Origin: JACDBZ01 sp036262075
GTDB taxonomy: Bacteria; Chloroflexota; Limnocylindria; QHBO01
Assembly (NCBI GenBank): GCA_036262075.1
Contig: DATAJO010000031.1
Location: forward strand, 1 to 64,000
Direction of reading: 5' to 3'
DNA length: 64,000 nucleotides
Shown here piece by piece: positions 16,045 through 24,047 of this stretch; within the stretch, counting starts at the first letter, position 1; each line of letters begins with the position of its first letter. The notes under the pieces are model-generated. The model was not told where the DNA came from, did no database searches, and saw only the letters and a list, made by a program, of their open reading frames with translations. A program made the position numbers and the translations under genes.

Positions 16045-16505
16045 CGGATCGGGCTCTCGCTGTGGCGAGAGGAATGCACCGGAGGGTCCGCTGGCGTTGC
16101 GTTTGCGCGCTGTGGCGAGCACCGGCACGCACGAACGGCACGCCGGGGGGCGGTTCACGCTCATCGGTGCTCGCTGCAGTCGACAAACGGCACGCGGATC
16201 GGGCTTCCGGTGAAAAACGCTCGCTGCAGCCGATGGAGCCGCGCGCCACGTGCCAGCTCGCGGGGGCTCTGGGCGCCTCAGCTTGACTGTCCCCGTCCCG
16301 TCCCGTCCCGTCCCGTCCTGGCTGTCCGTTCTCGCTGTGGCGAGAGGAATGCACTGGAGGGTCCGCTGGCGTTGCGTTTGCGCGCTGTGGCGAGCACCGG
16401 CACGCAGGAATGGCACGCCGCGGCGCGGTTCACGCTCACCGGTGCTCGCTGCAGTCGACAAACGACACGCGGATCGGGCTTCCCGTGAAAAACTCTCGCT
16501 GCAGC
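16029..16505. repeat. Tandemly duplicated non-coding element with hairpin potential
   Basis: 16055-16230 and 16330-16505 are two ungapped copies of a 176-bp element, 275 bp apart, differing at about ten positions. A flanking 17-bp piece (GGGCGCCTCAGCYTGAC) is also duplicated at 16029-16045 and 16271-16287. The intervening copy holds (CCCGT)5 at 16292-16316. Each 176-bp copy contains GCGAGCACCGG and its complement about 38 nt apart. In copy 1 a change keeps G-U pairing, hinting at RNA structure. Short CTCGC-TGTG-GCGAG hairpins also occur. The 640-bp gap 16045-16684 shows no believable gene. Confidence 0.8.
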
Positions 16506-16684
16506 GCGAACGGCTCGAGGCCACCGAGTGCCGCCGGTGAATCCGCGCGCCCGAGCGCGACTACCGCCGTCCTGGGTGGCGTCAGCCGGCTCTGACGCCC
16601 CCGGAGCCGATGCGCCGAGCGTGAATCGGGCCCCCGCGGCCCTCACAGGGCGGAACGACGGCACCGAACCGCCACGGAACGCGC

Positions 16685-17092
16685 CTAGCGGTGGTTCGCG
16701 AAGCCGTTGGGTGCGGAGGGCGAGCCGTTGCCGGAGGACCGGATGCGGCGCTGGCGGACCGTGATGTAGGCCTGCATGAGCTCGCGGACATCGGCCTCGG
16801 TGAGGGAGTCGTCGCCACGCAGCGCGTACTCGACGCGGGTCGTGGGCAGGACGGTGCGGGCGTTGAGGGAGGCGAAGTAGGCGGGTCCCTCGGCCTCGTC
16901 GTGGATCTCGCGAAGGCCCCGGGCAAGCTTGGTGGCAGTGCCGAGCGACGGCATGCGGTCGCCCTTGATCAGCCGGCTGATCGTGGAATGGTCCACGCCC
17001 GACTGGAGCGCCAGCTGCCGCTGGCTCATCTTCTTCTCCTTCAGCTGGCTCCGAAGCCAGGCGTTGAAGGATCGAGGCGTCTGCAGCGTCAT
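16685..17092 (-). CDS. XRE-family helix-turn-helix regulator
   Basis: A 135-residue protein. Residues about 7-65 form a Cro/CI-type HTH: MSQRQLALQSGVDHSTISRL followed by IKGDRMPSLGTATKLARGL. The C-terminal half is charged, with no known ligand domain (SLTEADVRELMQAYITVRQR). ATG 17092 puts the HTH near the start; in-frame ATGs at 17119 and 17161 are possible. It stands alone between the repeat patch and a ybhN-like gene. Targets unknown; no palindromic operator stands out in the 180-bp upstream gap. Confidence 0.82.
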   Translation of the reverse strand: MTLQTPRSFNAWLRSQLKEKKMSQRQLALQSGVDHSTISRLIKGDRMPSLGTATKLARGLREIHDEAEGPAYFASLNARTVLPTTRVEYALRGDDSLTEADVRELMQAYITVRQRRIRSSGNGSPSAPNGFANHR

Positions 17093-17272
17093 CTGCGACC
17101 TGTGTGAGCCGGAGGCCATCGGCGTGGAGGCGCCGGTGGTGCGTCCGAGCAACCGCAGCATCCCAGTGCGTCGGAGTCGCCTCAATAGGAGGAAGGTACC
17201 GCGAGTGCGGGCCCCCGCCGCCCTGGTGCTACCTGATCCGCGCGGCGTTACCCGGGGCAGCCGCGGATGACG

Positions 17273-18370
17273 TCACGTTTCGGGGACAGGAGCATGGCCG
17301 GTGCCATGCGCACGCCTGATCTTGCGGCTGAACGCGTAGAGGATGCCGCCGAGGAGGATGACGGTGACGATGCTCATCGCCCGGTCGACGAGCGCGACGG
17401 CCGCGGCCGGCTCCTGCGTCACCCCGTACAGCGCCAGCACGCCGATGATCCCGGCCTCGACGAAGCCGAATCCGGCCGGCGTGAGCGGGATCGCGGTGAG
17501 CAGCGCGGCCGCGAGGGCCACGAAGACCGATGCGCTGATCCCGAGCCCGACCTCCGGCAGCGCCAGCGCCTTGATGACGAAATAGAGCCGGGCGCCCTCG
17601 AGCAGCCAGATGACGACGGTGAGCCCGAGGATGATCGGCAGGCTCCGCGCCCCGAGCGCGCCGGTGCTGCCCTCGTGGAAGCGCGCCCAGTATTCGGCAA
17701 CGCGGGCCGGCAGCCATCGGTCCAGCCGCGCGCCGGCGAACCGCAGCACGATGAGCATGATCGTCAGGCCGATGGCGACGGCGAAGCCGAAGGCGAAGAT
17801 GAGGTCGATCTCCGGTCTCGATCGGCCGCGGAACGACCAGAAGCCGGCGCTCAGGGCCAGGCCGGCGATGACGATGATGTCGGCGATGCGCTCGATGAAG
17901 ACCGTGCCCACGGTCCGCGACAGCGAGGCGCCGAAGTTCGCGCGCAGCAGGTAGGCCCGATACAGGTCGCCCAGCTTCGCCGGCACGAGGCAGTTCACGA
18001 ACCACGACAGGAACAGGATCTCGGTCGCGTCCTTCAGCGGGACGCGCGTGCCGGTCCGTCCCAGCACGTAGGCCCAGCGCAGGCCGCGCAGCGGGAACGT
18101 GGCGTAGTAGGCGAGGAACGCGAGCAGCAGGAACGCCGGGTTGGCCGAGCCGATGAGCTGGACGACCTCGCCCCAGTCGAAGTCCTCGCCGAAGACGACG
18201 CGGAACAGGAGGACGAGGAGCAGGAGCCCGAAGATCAGCGAGCCGATGGTTCGGACGTTGAGCAGGCGCCGGCGCAGCGAGACGCCGCCGTCGAGCTCGG
18301 GCTGAGGCTCAGCGCCGTCCGCTGCGCTCGCGTCCGGGAGGGCGGGCTCGTCGGCGCGCTCGTCGGTCAC
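17273..18370 (-). CDS. YbhN/UPF0104-family integral membrane protein
   Basis: A 365-residue protein with a hydrophilic N-terminus of about 45 residues and then roughly eight membrane segments. It belongs to the lysylphosphatidylglycerol synthase transmembrane (UPF0104) family: the FPLRGLRWAYVLGR motif, SWFVNCLVPAKLGDLYRAYL and the IPLTPAGFGFVEAGIIG signature. Relatives are flippase- or transporter-like; no catalytic aminoacyl-lipid domain is present. The GTG start overlaps the PHP stop (GTGA), so translation is coupled. The substrate may be an envelope lipid, but this cannot be seen. Confidence 0.82.
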   Translation of the reverse strand: MTDERADEPALPDASAADGAEPQPELDGGVSLRRRLLNVRTIGSLIFGLLLLVLLFRVVFGEDFDWGEVVQLIGSANPAFLLLAFLAYYATFPLRGLRWAYVLGRTGTRVPLKDATEILFLSWFVNCLVPAKLGDLYRAYLLRANFGASLSRTVGTVFIERIADIIVIAGLALSAGFWSFRGRSRPEIDLIFAFGFAVAIGLTIMLIVLRFAGARLDRWLPARVAEYWARFHEGSTGALGARSLPIILGLTVVIWLLEGARLYFVIKALALPEVGLGISASVFVALAAALLTAIPLTPAGFGFVEAGIIGVLALYGVTQEPAAAVALVDRAMSIVTVILLGGILYAFSRKIRRAHGTGHAPVPET

Positions 18371-19245
18371 GCGTCCGGCTCCTTCGGCGGCAGCTCGCGG
18401 TCGGTCGGCCGCTGGACCGGCTCGCGGCGGACCTGCTCCGGCGGCTCGGGCCCGAGGATCGGCCCGGCGGCGGTCCGCTTGCCGCGCCACGCGTCGAACA
18501 TGTTCTTCCAGACCGCCCATCGGGTGGTGAGGTGGATGAGGACCGTGCTCCGGCTGGCGCGCCAGTCGTTCATCGGCAGGCCGGCCTTGAGCTCCTCGGC
18601 GGTCCCGAACGGTGGGAGCGTGTTGCACGCCATCGCGATCTCGAAGCGCGAGTGGCTGTCGGAGGCGGCGATGCCCGGGATCCCGTAACGCTGCGCGAAC
18701 TCGGCGGCGGCCGCGTTGTGGCGCTGGAACGTGACCCGCGAGTTGTAGACCTCGACCATGTCGATCTTGCCGACCTCGGCGAGGTTGCGGAGCGGCCCCT
18801 CCTTGATGTGCGAGCCGCGGAACGGGTCGAACGGGTGCGGGATGCTGACCAGGCCGCCCTGCCGATGGATCTCGTCCGCGGTCTCGTTCGCCGAAAGCCC
18901 GCGCGGGATCGTCTTCTCGAGGAAGAGCCCGACGACCTCGCCGTCGGAGGTGGAGACCTCCTCGCCGATGATGACGGTGAGCTTGTCGGCGAGCCCGAGC
19001 TCGGCCACCTTGTCGCGCACCGCGATCGCGCCCTCGACGTTGTTGTGGTTCGTGACCGCCACGTGGGTCAGGCCGCGCTCGATGGCGAGCCGGATGAACG
19101 GTTCCTCCTTGAGGAGGGAGTCGCGGCTGAAGCGGGTGTGGATGTGGAAATCAGCGAACGCCCGCTCGGTCGGAGGCCTGCCCGTGGCCTCTCGTTCGTC
19201 ATCCAGCTGTGCGCGCGCCCCCGTCGCCGTTTCGGCGATCGTCAT
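18367..19245 (-). CDS. PHP-domain metal-dependent phosphoesterase
   Basis: A 292-residue protein with PHP metal-binding motifs in order: DFHIHTRFSRD, AVTNHNNVEGA, IIGEEVSTSDGEVVGLFL, SIPHPFDPFR, EVYNSR and ASDSHSRFE. Such stand-alone PHP enzymes hydrolyse phosphoesters such as nucleotides or sugar phosphates; the substrate here is unknown. The C-terminal 35 residues are Pro/Glu/Arg-rich. It lies between mreB (40 bp upstream) and the ybhN-like gene (4-bp overlap), which hints at a wall or envelope phosphate role, as inference. Confidence 0.85.
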   Translation of the reverse strand: MTIAETATGARAQLDDEREATGRPPTERAFADFHIHTRFSRDSLLKEEPFIRLAIERGLTHVAVTNHNNVEGAIAVRDKVAELGLADKLTVIIGEEVSTSDGEVVGLFLEKTIPRGLSANETADEIHRQGGLVSIPHPFDPFRGSHIKEGPLRNLAEVGKIDMVEVYNSRVTFQRHNAAAAEFAQRYGIPGIAASDSHSRFEIAMACNTLPPFGTAEELKAGLPMNDWRASRSTVLIHLTTRWAVWKNMFDAWRGKRTAAGPILGPEPPEQVRREPVQRPTDRELPPKEPDA

Positions 19246-19285
19246 CGGCTGGTGCTCATCGGTCGCATCGGCTCAAATGGGCGGC

Positions 19286-20278
19286 TCAATGGGCGACCAG
19301 GCTCTTGCGGAACGTCCCGAAATGCTCGAGCGCCATCCCCGTGCCGACGGCGACGCTGTTGAGCGCGTTCTCCGCGACGTGGCACGGGATGCCGGTGACC
19401 TGGGTGAGGAGCTTGTCGAGGTTGCGGAGCAGGGCGCCGCCGCCGGTCATGACCATGCCCTTGTCGATGATGTCGCTGCTCAGCTCGGGTGGCGTCTGCT
19501 CGAGCACGTTGCGGACCGCGGTGATGATCCCCTGGAGCGGCTGCTCGATCGCCTCGGTGATCTCGGTGCTCGTGATCGGGATCGTGCGCGGCAGGCCGGC
19601 GATCATGTCGCGGCCCTTGACCTCCATCCGCAGCGGATCGTCGAGCGGCAGGGCAGAACCGATCTGGATCTTCACGTCCTCGGCCGTGCGGTCACCGATC
19701 ATGAGGTTGTACTTGCGCCGGATGTAGTTCGCGATCGCCTCGTCGAACCGGTTCCCGCCGACGCGGAGCGAGTCACTGACGACGATGCCGCCGAGCGCGA
19801 TGACCGCGATCTCGCTCGTGCCGCCGCCGATGTCGATGATCAGGTTCCCGCTCGGCCCGCTGATCGGCACGTTGGCGCCGATCGCCGCCGCCAGCGGCTC
19901 CTCGATGAGGTACGCGTCCTTCGCCCCCGCCTTCAGCGCCGCGTCCCGGACGGCCCGCTTCTCGACGCTCGTCACGCCGGAGGGGACGCTGATCATCACG
20001 TCGGGCTTGAAGATCCGCACCCGGGCGACCTTGTTGATGACGTAGCGCAGCATCGCCTCGGTGATGAGGTAGTCCGCGATGACGCCGTCACGCATCGGCC
20101 GGATGGCGCGGACGTTGCCGGGGGTGCGACCGATCATCTCGCGCGCCTCCTCGCCGACGGCGACGAGGCGGTTGTCGTCCTCGCTGATCGCGACGACGCT
20201 CGGCTCGTTGAGGACGACACCCTTGCCTTTCACGTAGACGAGGATGTTGGCCGTGCCGAGGTCGATGCCGATCTTCAT
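19286..20278 (-). CDS. mreB: Rod shape-determining protein MreB
   Basis: A 330-residue bacterial actin. ATP-site motifs are IGIDLGTANILVYV (phosphate 1), LIIDIGGGTSEIAVI (phosphate 2) and GMVMTGGGALLRNLD (adenosine). The length is normal. MreB filaments guide the elongasome; mreD, mrdA and rodA are 22 kb away in this window, and mreC is not seen. A -10 (TATACT) lies about 43 bp upstream. It leads the run mreB-PHP-ybhN-like. Confidence 0.95.
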   Translation of the reverse strand: MKIGIDLGTANILVYVKGKGVVLNEPSVVAISEDDNRLVAVGEEAREMIGRTPGNVRAIRPMRDGVIADYLITEAMLRYVINKVARVRIFKPDVMISVPSGVTSVEKRAVRDAALKAGAKDAYLIEEPLAAAIGANVPISGPSGNLIIDIGGGTSEIAVIALGGIVVSDSLRVGGNRFDEAIANYIRRKYNLMIGDRTAEDVKIQIGSALPLDDPLRMEVKGRDMIAGLPRTIPITSTEITEAIEQPLQGIITAVRNVLEQTPPELSSDIIDKGMVMTGGGALLRNLDKLLTQVTGIPCHVAENALNSVAVGTGMALEHFGTFRKSLVAH

Positions 20279-20320
20279 CGCGTGCGCTATCGGTCCGCTT
20301 ACGGGTGGGGGATCGCTGGG

Positions 20321-20326
20321 AGTATA
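20321..20326 (-). promoter_or_regulatory. -10 element of mreB
   Basis: GGTATACTCCC on the minus strand. The same TATACTCC core precedes the atp operon and secA. No clear -35. The leader would be about 35 nt. Confidence 0.45.
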
Positions 20327-20382
20327 CCGATGCCTCCGCGCACCGGGCTCCGACCCGATGGTACGGGGGCCAGAATGGCGGC

Positions 20383-21219
20383 ATGCCCGAAGGCGACACG
20401 ATCTTCCGCACCGCCGATGTGCTGCGCGCCACCCTCGCCGGCCGCACGATCACCGCGGCCCGCGCCCAGCCGCGCCCCGGGCTGCGCCGGGTGCCGGACC
20501 TGTCGCGCCTCGTCGGCGCCACGGTGGAGCGGGTCGAGGCGCGCGGCAAGCACCTGCTCATCGGCTTCGACAACGGGCTGACCCTGCGCAGCCACCTGCG
20601 GATGAGCGGATCGTGGCATCGGTATCGGCCGGGCGAGCCCTGGCGACGCCCCAGGCTCCAGGCGAGCGCCATCCTCGAGACCGCCGAATCGGTCGCCGTC
20701 GCCTTCAACACGCCGACCGTCGAGCTCCTGACGCACGCCGACTTGCGCCGATCCCGCCCGCTGCGGACGCTCGGCCCGGACCTGCTGGCGCAGACCTTCG
20801 ACGCCGATGAGGCCCTGCGCCGCCTCCACGAACGCCCGACGATGGAGCTCGGCAACGCCCTGCTCGACCAGGCCGCCGTCGCCGGCATCGGCAACGTCAT
20901 CAAGAGCGAGACGCTGTTCCTCGAGGGCCTCGACCCGTGGGCGACCGTCGCCGAAACGGACGACGACCGGCTCCACGCCGCACTGTCCACCGCCCGCCGG
21001 CTGCTCCAGGCAAACGTCGGCGGTGGCGCGCGCGTGACGACCGGCCGCGCGCGCCGGGGCCAGGAGCTGTGGGTCTACGGACGCGCCGGACGACCGTGTC
21101 GCCGATGCGGCACGCTCATCCGCGTCGGACGCCAGGGCGACCTCGCGCGACTGACGTACTGGTGCCCGCGCTGCCAGCCCATCGGCTCCCGGTCACCCGA
21201 CGCCGATGCGGGAGCCTGA
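20383..21219 (+). CDS. nei: Fpg/Nei-family DNA glycosylase (Nei2-like)
   Basis: A 278-residue bifunctional glycosylase/AP lyase. The N-terminus MPEGDTIFRTAD supplies the catalytic Pro2 and Glu3 after Met removal, which fixes the start although the frame is open upstream. Lys in EARGKHLLI and the H2TH segment (LLDQAAVAGIGNVIKSETLF) are present. A C-terminal zinc finger CRRC...CPRC follows. MPEGDT-type proteins are closest to the Nei2/endonuclease VIII branch rather than MutM. It excises oxidised bases. Divergent from mreB, convergent with murA. Confidence 0.88.
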   Translation: MPEGDTIFRTADVLRATLAGRTITAARAQPRPGLRRVPDLSRLVGATVERVEARGKHLLIGFDNGLTLRSHLRMSGSWHRYRPGEPWRRPRLQASAILETAESVAVAFNTPTVELLTHADLRRSRPLRTLGPDLLAQTFDADEALRRLHERPTMELGNALLDQAAVAGIGNVIKSETLFLEGLDPWATVAETDDDRLHAALSTARRLLQANVGGGARVTTGRARRGQELWVYGRAGRPCRRCGTLIRVGRQGDLARLTYWCPRCQPIGSRSPDADAGA

Positions 21220-21243
21220 CGACCTGAGGGCGAGGAACGCGAA

Positions 21244-22530
21244 CTAGGCCTCGATCCGGGAGATCCGTGCCCCGAGCGCGACGAGCTTGGCCTCGATGAG
21301 CTCGTAGCCGCGGTCGACGTGCTCGACACCTGAGACGACGGTCGTGCCCTGCGCGACGAGCCCGGCGAGGATGAGCGTGGCGCCGGCGCGCAGGTCGGCG
21401 ATCCCGACCTCGGCGCCGTGGAGCGGCGTCGGTCCGGTGATCTTGGCGCGCCGCTCGTCGAGGAGCTCGATATTCGCCCCCATGCGCACGAGCTCGCGGG
21501 TGTAGTCGAGCCGATCCTCGAACACCGTCTCGTGGATCGTGGACACCCCCTCGGCCTGGGTGAGGAGGACGGAGAACGGCGCCTGGAAATCGGTCGCGAA
21601 GCCCGGATACGGCGCCGTCTCGACGTCACAGGCGCGGAACGGCCGGGATCCGGCACCGATCCGGAGGCCGGCGCCGTCCGCATCGGCCTCGTGCTCGACC
21701 CCGACCTGGCTGGCAGCTTCGAGAAACGCGCCGAGGTGCGCCGGGTTCACGCCGCTGAGATGGACCGTCCCACCGGTCACCGCGGCGGCGATGGCGAACG
21801 TCTCGGCCTCGAGCCGATCGCCGATGACGGTGTGCTCGGTCCCGCCCAGCCGATCGACGCCCTCGACCTCGATCCGCCGGCCCGCGCCGCGCTCGACGCG
21901 GGCGCCCATCGAGCACAGCATGGCGATGAGGTCGTCGACCTCCGGCTCGAGCGCCGCGTTGTCGATCGTCGTCGAGCCGCGCGCCATGACCGCGGCGAGG
22001 AGCGCGTTCTCGGTGCCCATGACGGTCACGTCGGGGAAGCGAATCGACCCACCGCGCAGGCCATCCGACGGTGCCGATGCGTAGTAGTAGCCGTTGCGAT
22101 ACACGACGGTCGCGCCGAGCGCCTCCATGGCGGCGACGTGGAAGTCGACCGGCCGCCGCCCGATGCGGTCGCCGCCCGGGTTCGGCAGGATCACGCGCCC
22201 GAATCGGGCGAGCATGGGTCCGAGGAGGATGAACGAGGCGCGCATCTTCCTCGCCGCCTCGAGCGGCACGAATGGCCACGGCGCCTCGCGCGCGCGAATC
22301 CGCAGCGAATGGCCGTTGCCCTCGCCGTTCGAGCCGTCGAGCTCGAAGCCGATGTCGCTCATCACCTCGCGCAAAATCGCCACGTCGCTGATGCGCGGCA
22401 CGTTGCGAAGCACGACCGGCTCATCGGTGAGGACGGCGGCCGCCATCTCCTTGAGCACGGCGTTCTTCGCGCCGGCGATGCGCACCTCTCCGTTCAGCGG
22501 CACGCCGCCGGAGATCACGAATTTCTCCAT
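21244..22530 (-). CDS. murA: UDP-N-acetylglucosamine 1-carboxyvinyltransferase MurA
   Basis: A 428-residue EPSP-synthase-fold enzyme that makes the first committed step of peptidoglycan synthesis. Motifs include LNGEVRIAGAKNAVLK at the N-terminus, RKMRASFILLGPMLARFG, and DFQAPFSVLLTQAEG. The residue that is Cys115 in E. coli is Asp121 here (NPGGDRIGRRP). In known MurA proteins that exchange keeps activity but prevents fosfomycin alkylation. The start is the ATG before EKFVISGG. A -10 (TAGACT) ends 10 nt upstream, so the mRNA may be almost leaderless. Confidence 0.95.
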   Translation of the reverse strand: MEKFVISGGVPLNGEVRIAGAKNAVLKEMAAAVLTDEPVVLRNVPRISDVAILREVMSDIGFELDGSNGEGNGHSLRIRAREAPWPFVPLEAARKMRASFILLGPMLARFGRVILPNPGGDRIGRRPVDFHVAAMEALGATVVYRNGYYYASAPSDGLRGGSIRFPDVTVMGTENALLAAVMARGSTTIDNAALEPEVDDLIAMLCSMGARVERGAGRRIEVEGVDRLGGTEHTVIGDRLEAETFAIAAAVTGGTVHLSGVNPAHLGAFLEAASQVGVEHEADADGAGLRIGAGSRPFRACDVETAPYPGFATDFQAPFSVLLTQAEGVSTIHETVFEDRLDYTRELVRMGANIELLDERRAKITGPTPLHGAEVGIADLRAGATLILAGLVAQGTTVVSGVEHVDRGYELIEAKLVALGARISRIEA

Positions 22531-22540
22531 GGACCGATCC

Positions 22541-22546
22541 AGTCTA
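22541..22546 (-). promoter_or_regulatory. -10 element of murA
   Basis: TAGACT on the minus strand, 10 nt before the ATG. A transcript starting 6-9 nt downstream would carry only a few leader bases. Confidence 0.4.
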
Positions 22547-22643
22547 GGGGCGTCGCGCCGAAGGACGCGCCGGGAGGGTGCGGGCGTTGCGCCTGATCGG
22601 ATCATTCGGCCCGATTCCGCAGGTTCCGCACCAGCTCATCGGC

Positions 22644-22970
22644 TCAGGACGGCCAGGCTTCCTTCCACTCGTGCGGGCCCTGGTGGTGCCCGTCGCACAG
22701 CCCGAGCCGCCCGCCCATGTGCCGCGACGGCAGGTACGGCTGCATGCCCGCCTCGAAGGGCGTCGGCTGGCGGTTGCAGAGCATCATCCGGCCCTCGCGC
22801 GCCCAGGCGTAGGCATGGTCGGCCGAGCAGAACCGATACGGCCGCGTGAAGTTCACGGTCTCGCCATGGCGCGGATCGGTCGGCAGGCCGATCGGCCCCG
22901 ACTCGCGCACGATCTCGATGCGCACCGGCAGCTGGGGCATGCGGGTGCCGCAGTGGTCGCAGGTCAGCAC
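22644..22970 (-). CDS. Small putative zinc-binding protein of unknown function
   Basis: A 108-residue protein I do not recognise. It opens with a knuckle-like CDHC pair (residues 4 and 7) and later has FCSADHAYAW and LCDGHHQGPHEW, so further Cys and His are available for metal. The layout resembles a rubredoxin/HNH-like or ribbon protein but lacks a full nuclease motif. GTG start; an ATG at 22940 would lose the CxxC. It lies 9 bp after the gene for another small protein, probably as a two-gene operon. Confidence 0.6.
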   Translation of the reverse strand: MLTCDHCGTRMPQLPVRIEIVRESGPIGLPTDPRHGETVNFTRPYRFCSADHAYAWAREGRMMLCNRQPTPFEAGMQPYLPSRHMGGRLGLCDGHHQGPHEWKEAWPS

Positions 22971-22979
22971 GGCATCGGC

Positions 22980-23234
22980 TCAGCCCAGGTAGTGGGCGCC
23001 GTCATCCTCGCGATGGTTGGCGATGAACGTCGGGTCGAGGTTCGGGTCCTCGCCGATCGGCGAGCCCCTGTGCGGCTTGAAGTCGACCGGGCAGATGAAC
23101 GGGTACTCCCGCCCGATCTTCCGGAGCTCCTGCATGCGCCGATGCCCCTGCTGCTCCGGGTCGCCCTCCGGCCCGCGCAGGTGGGCACGCTCGGCGTCCT
23201 CGGCACTCATCGGCCGCTGGTTGTCTTCCCGCAT
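22980..23234 (-). CDS. Small hydrophilic protein of unknown function
   Basis: An 84-residue, charged, Pro/Glu/Arg-rich protein with one Cys and no membrane segment. The readable core is KIGREYPFICPVDFKPHRGS followed by NLDPTFIANH. I do not recognise a family. It starts with ATG at the edge of the gene-free repeat patch and is followed after 9 bp by the small Cys-rich gene. Codon use is like its neighbours, so it is likely real. Confidence 0.55.
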   Translation of the reverse strand: MREDNQRPMSAEDAERAHLRGPEGDPEQQGHRRMQELRKIGREYPFICPVDFKPHRGSPIGEDPNLDPTFIANHREDDGAHYLG

Positions 23235-23333
23235 GGACCGATGCTAACGCACGCAGTCGGCGTGTCCCAATCGGCGGAGGCGATCCTTCGGTGTCGCCGA
23301 GGCGCCTTCCTGCTCCCTTCTCCATAGTCCCTT

Positions 23334-23361
23334 CTCCCTGCTCCCTGCTCCCTGCTCCCTG
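23334..23361. repeat. 7-bp tandem repeat (CTCCCTG)4
   Basis: Four perfect units of CTCCCTG, preceded by related degenerate CTCCCTTCTCC units from 23312. It forms a strongly strand-asymmetric pyrimidine tract in the gene-free gap 23235-23636. Confidence 0.85.
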
Positions 23362-23411
23362 CGATTTTTCGCGGGTTTGACGCCTGGTGTGGGGCTTGGG
23401 GCTACGCCTGT

Positions 23412-23620
23412 GCGATTTATCGGTGGATGGGGCGCCGGAGGGGGGCTCATCTGGCGCCTCCGGCTACGAGCGCACCGATATATCGAACGGGCGTAGCCCG
23501 CAGTGGCCTGTCGGGCGCGATTCCCTCGAAATATCGAACGGAGGAACGGAGGAACGGAGGAACGGAGGAACGGAGATGGCGCGCGGCACGCCTCCGCGCG
23601 CCAGTTCACCGATGGATCGG
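23412..23620. repeat. Second array of CCGAT-NN-ATCGG palindromes
   Basis: Four sites with the palindrome of 4410-4703: 23412-23423 (one mismatch), 23475-23486 (one mismatch), 23526-23537 (degenerate left half) and 23609-23620 (perfect). Centres are 63, 51 and 83 bp apart; the first two steps equal those of the first array. Two sites share ATATCGAACGG. The 83-bp step contains an 8-bp microsatellite that could account for its extra length. The gap holds no believable gene. Confidence 0.7.
23539..23575. repeat. 8-bp tandem repeat (CGGAGGAA)4.6
   Basis: Four full units plus CGGAG, starting at the end of a palindromic site in the second array. It is likely prone to slippage. Confidence 0.85.
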
Positions 23621-23636
23621 CGAGACGCGGACCGGC

Positions 23637-24047
23637 TCAGCCTCGGGTGCGGCGGCGGGTGGCGATGCGCTCGCGCATGAGCGCCGTCTGGAGCGCGGCG
23701 CGGACGCGGGCGATGTCGACCGGATCCTTCGCCTGCTCGAGCTCCGCCTCGGCGCGCTTGCGCGCCTCGGCCGCGCGGGCCTCGTCGATCTCGTCGGAGT
23801 GCTCGGCGAGGTCGGCCATGACGACGACCCGGTCCGGGCGCACCTCGACGAAGCCGCCGCTGATGAGCAGCGAGTGCTCGGTGCCGGCCTTCTTGATCCG
23901 CATCTCGCCGGTGCCGAGCGCCGTGATCAGGCGGGTGTGGCCCGGCAGGATGCCGAGCTCCCCGTCGATCCCGGGCACGGTGACCATGTCCACCTCATCG
24001 GTGAACGCGCGTCGCTCCGGAGAGACGATCTCCAGCTGGAGCGGCAT
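23637..24047 (-). CDS. atpC: F1 ATP synthase epsilon subunit
   Basis: A 136-residue protein. The N-terminal beta-sandwich shows LEIVSPERRAF, VPGIDGELGILPGHTRLIT and a GGFVEVRPDRVVVMAD strand. The C-terminal helical hairpin follows (EARAAEARKRAEAELEQA). Epsilon sits in the central stalk and regulates ATP hydrolysis. It is the last gene of the atp operon; its ATG overlaps the atpD stop by one base. The basic tail ending TRRRTRG is slightly longer than usual. Confidence 0.94.
   Translation of the reverse strand: MPLQLEIVSPERRAFTDEVDMVTVPGIDGELGILPGHTRLITALGTGEMRIKKAGTEHSLLISGGFVEVRPDRVVVMADLAEHSDEIDEARAAEARKRAEAELEQAKDPVDIARVRAALQTALMRERIATRRRTRG

Noticed and set aside
16045..16684. Protein-coding frames through the duplicated element
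   Set aside because: The frames look alike between copies only because the DNA is alike; no start with ribosome site and no known domain.
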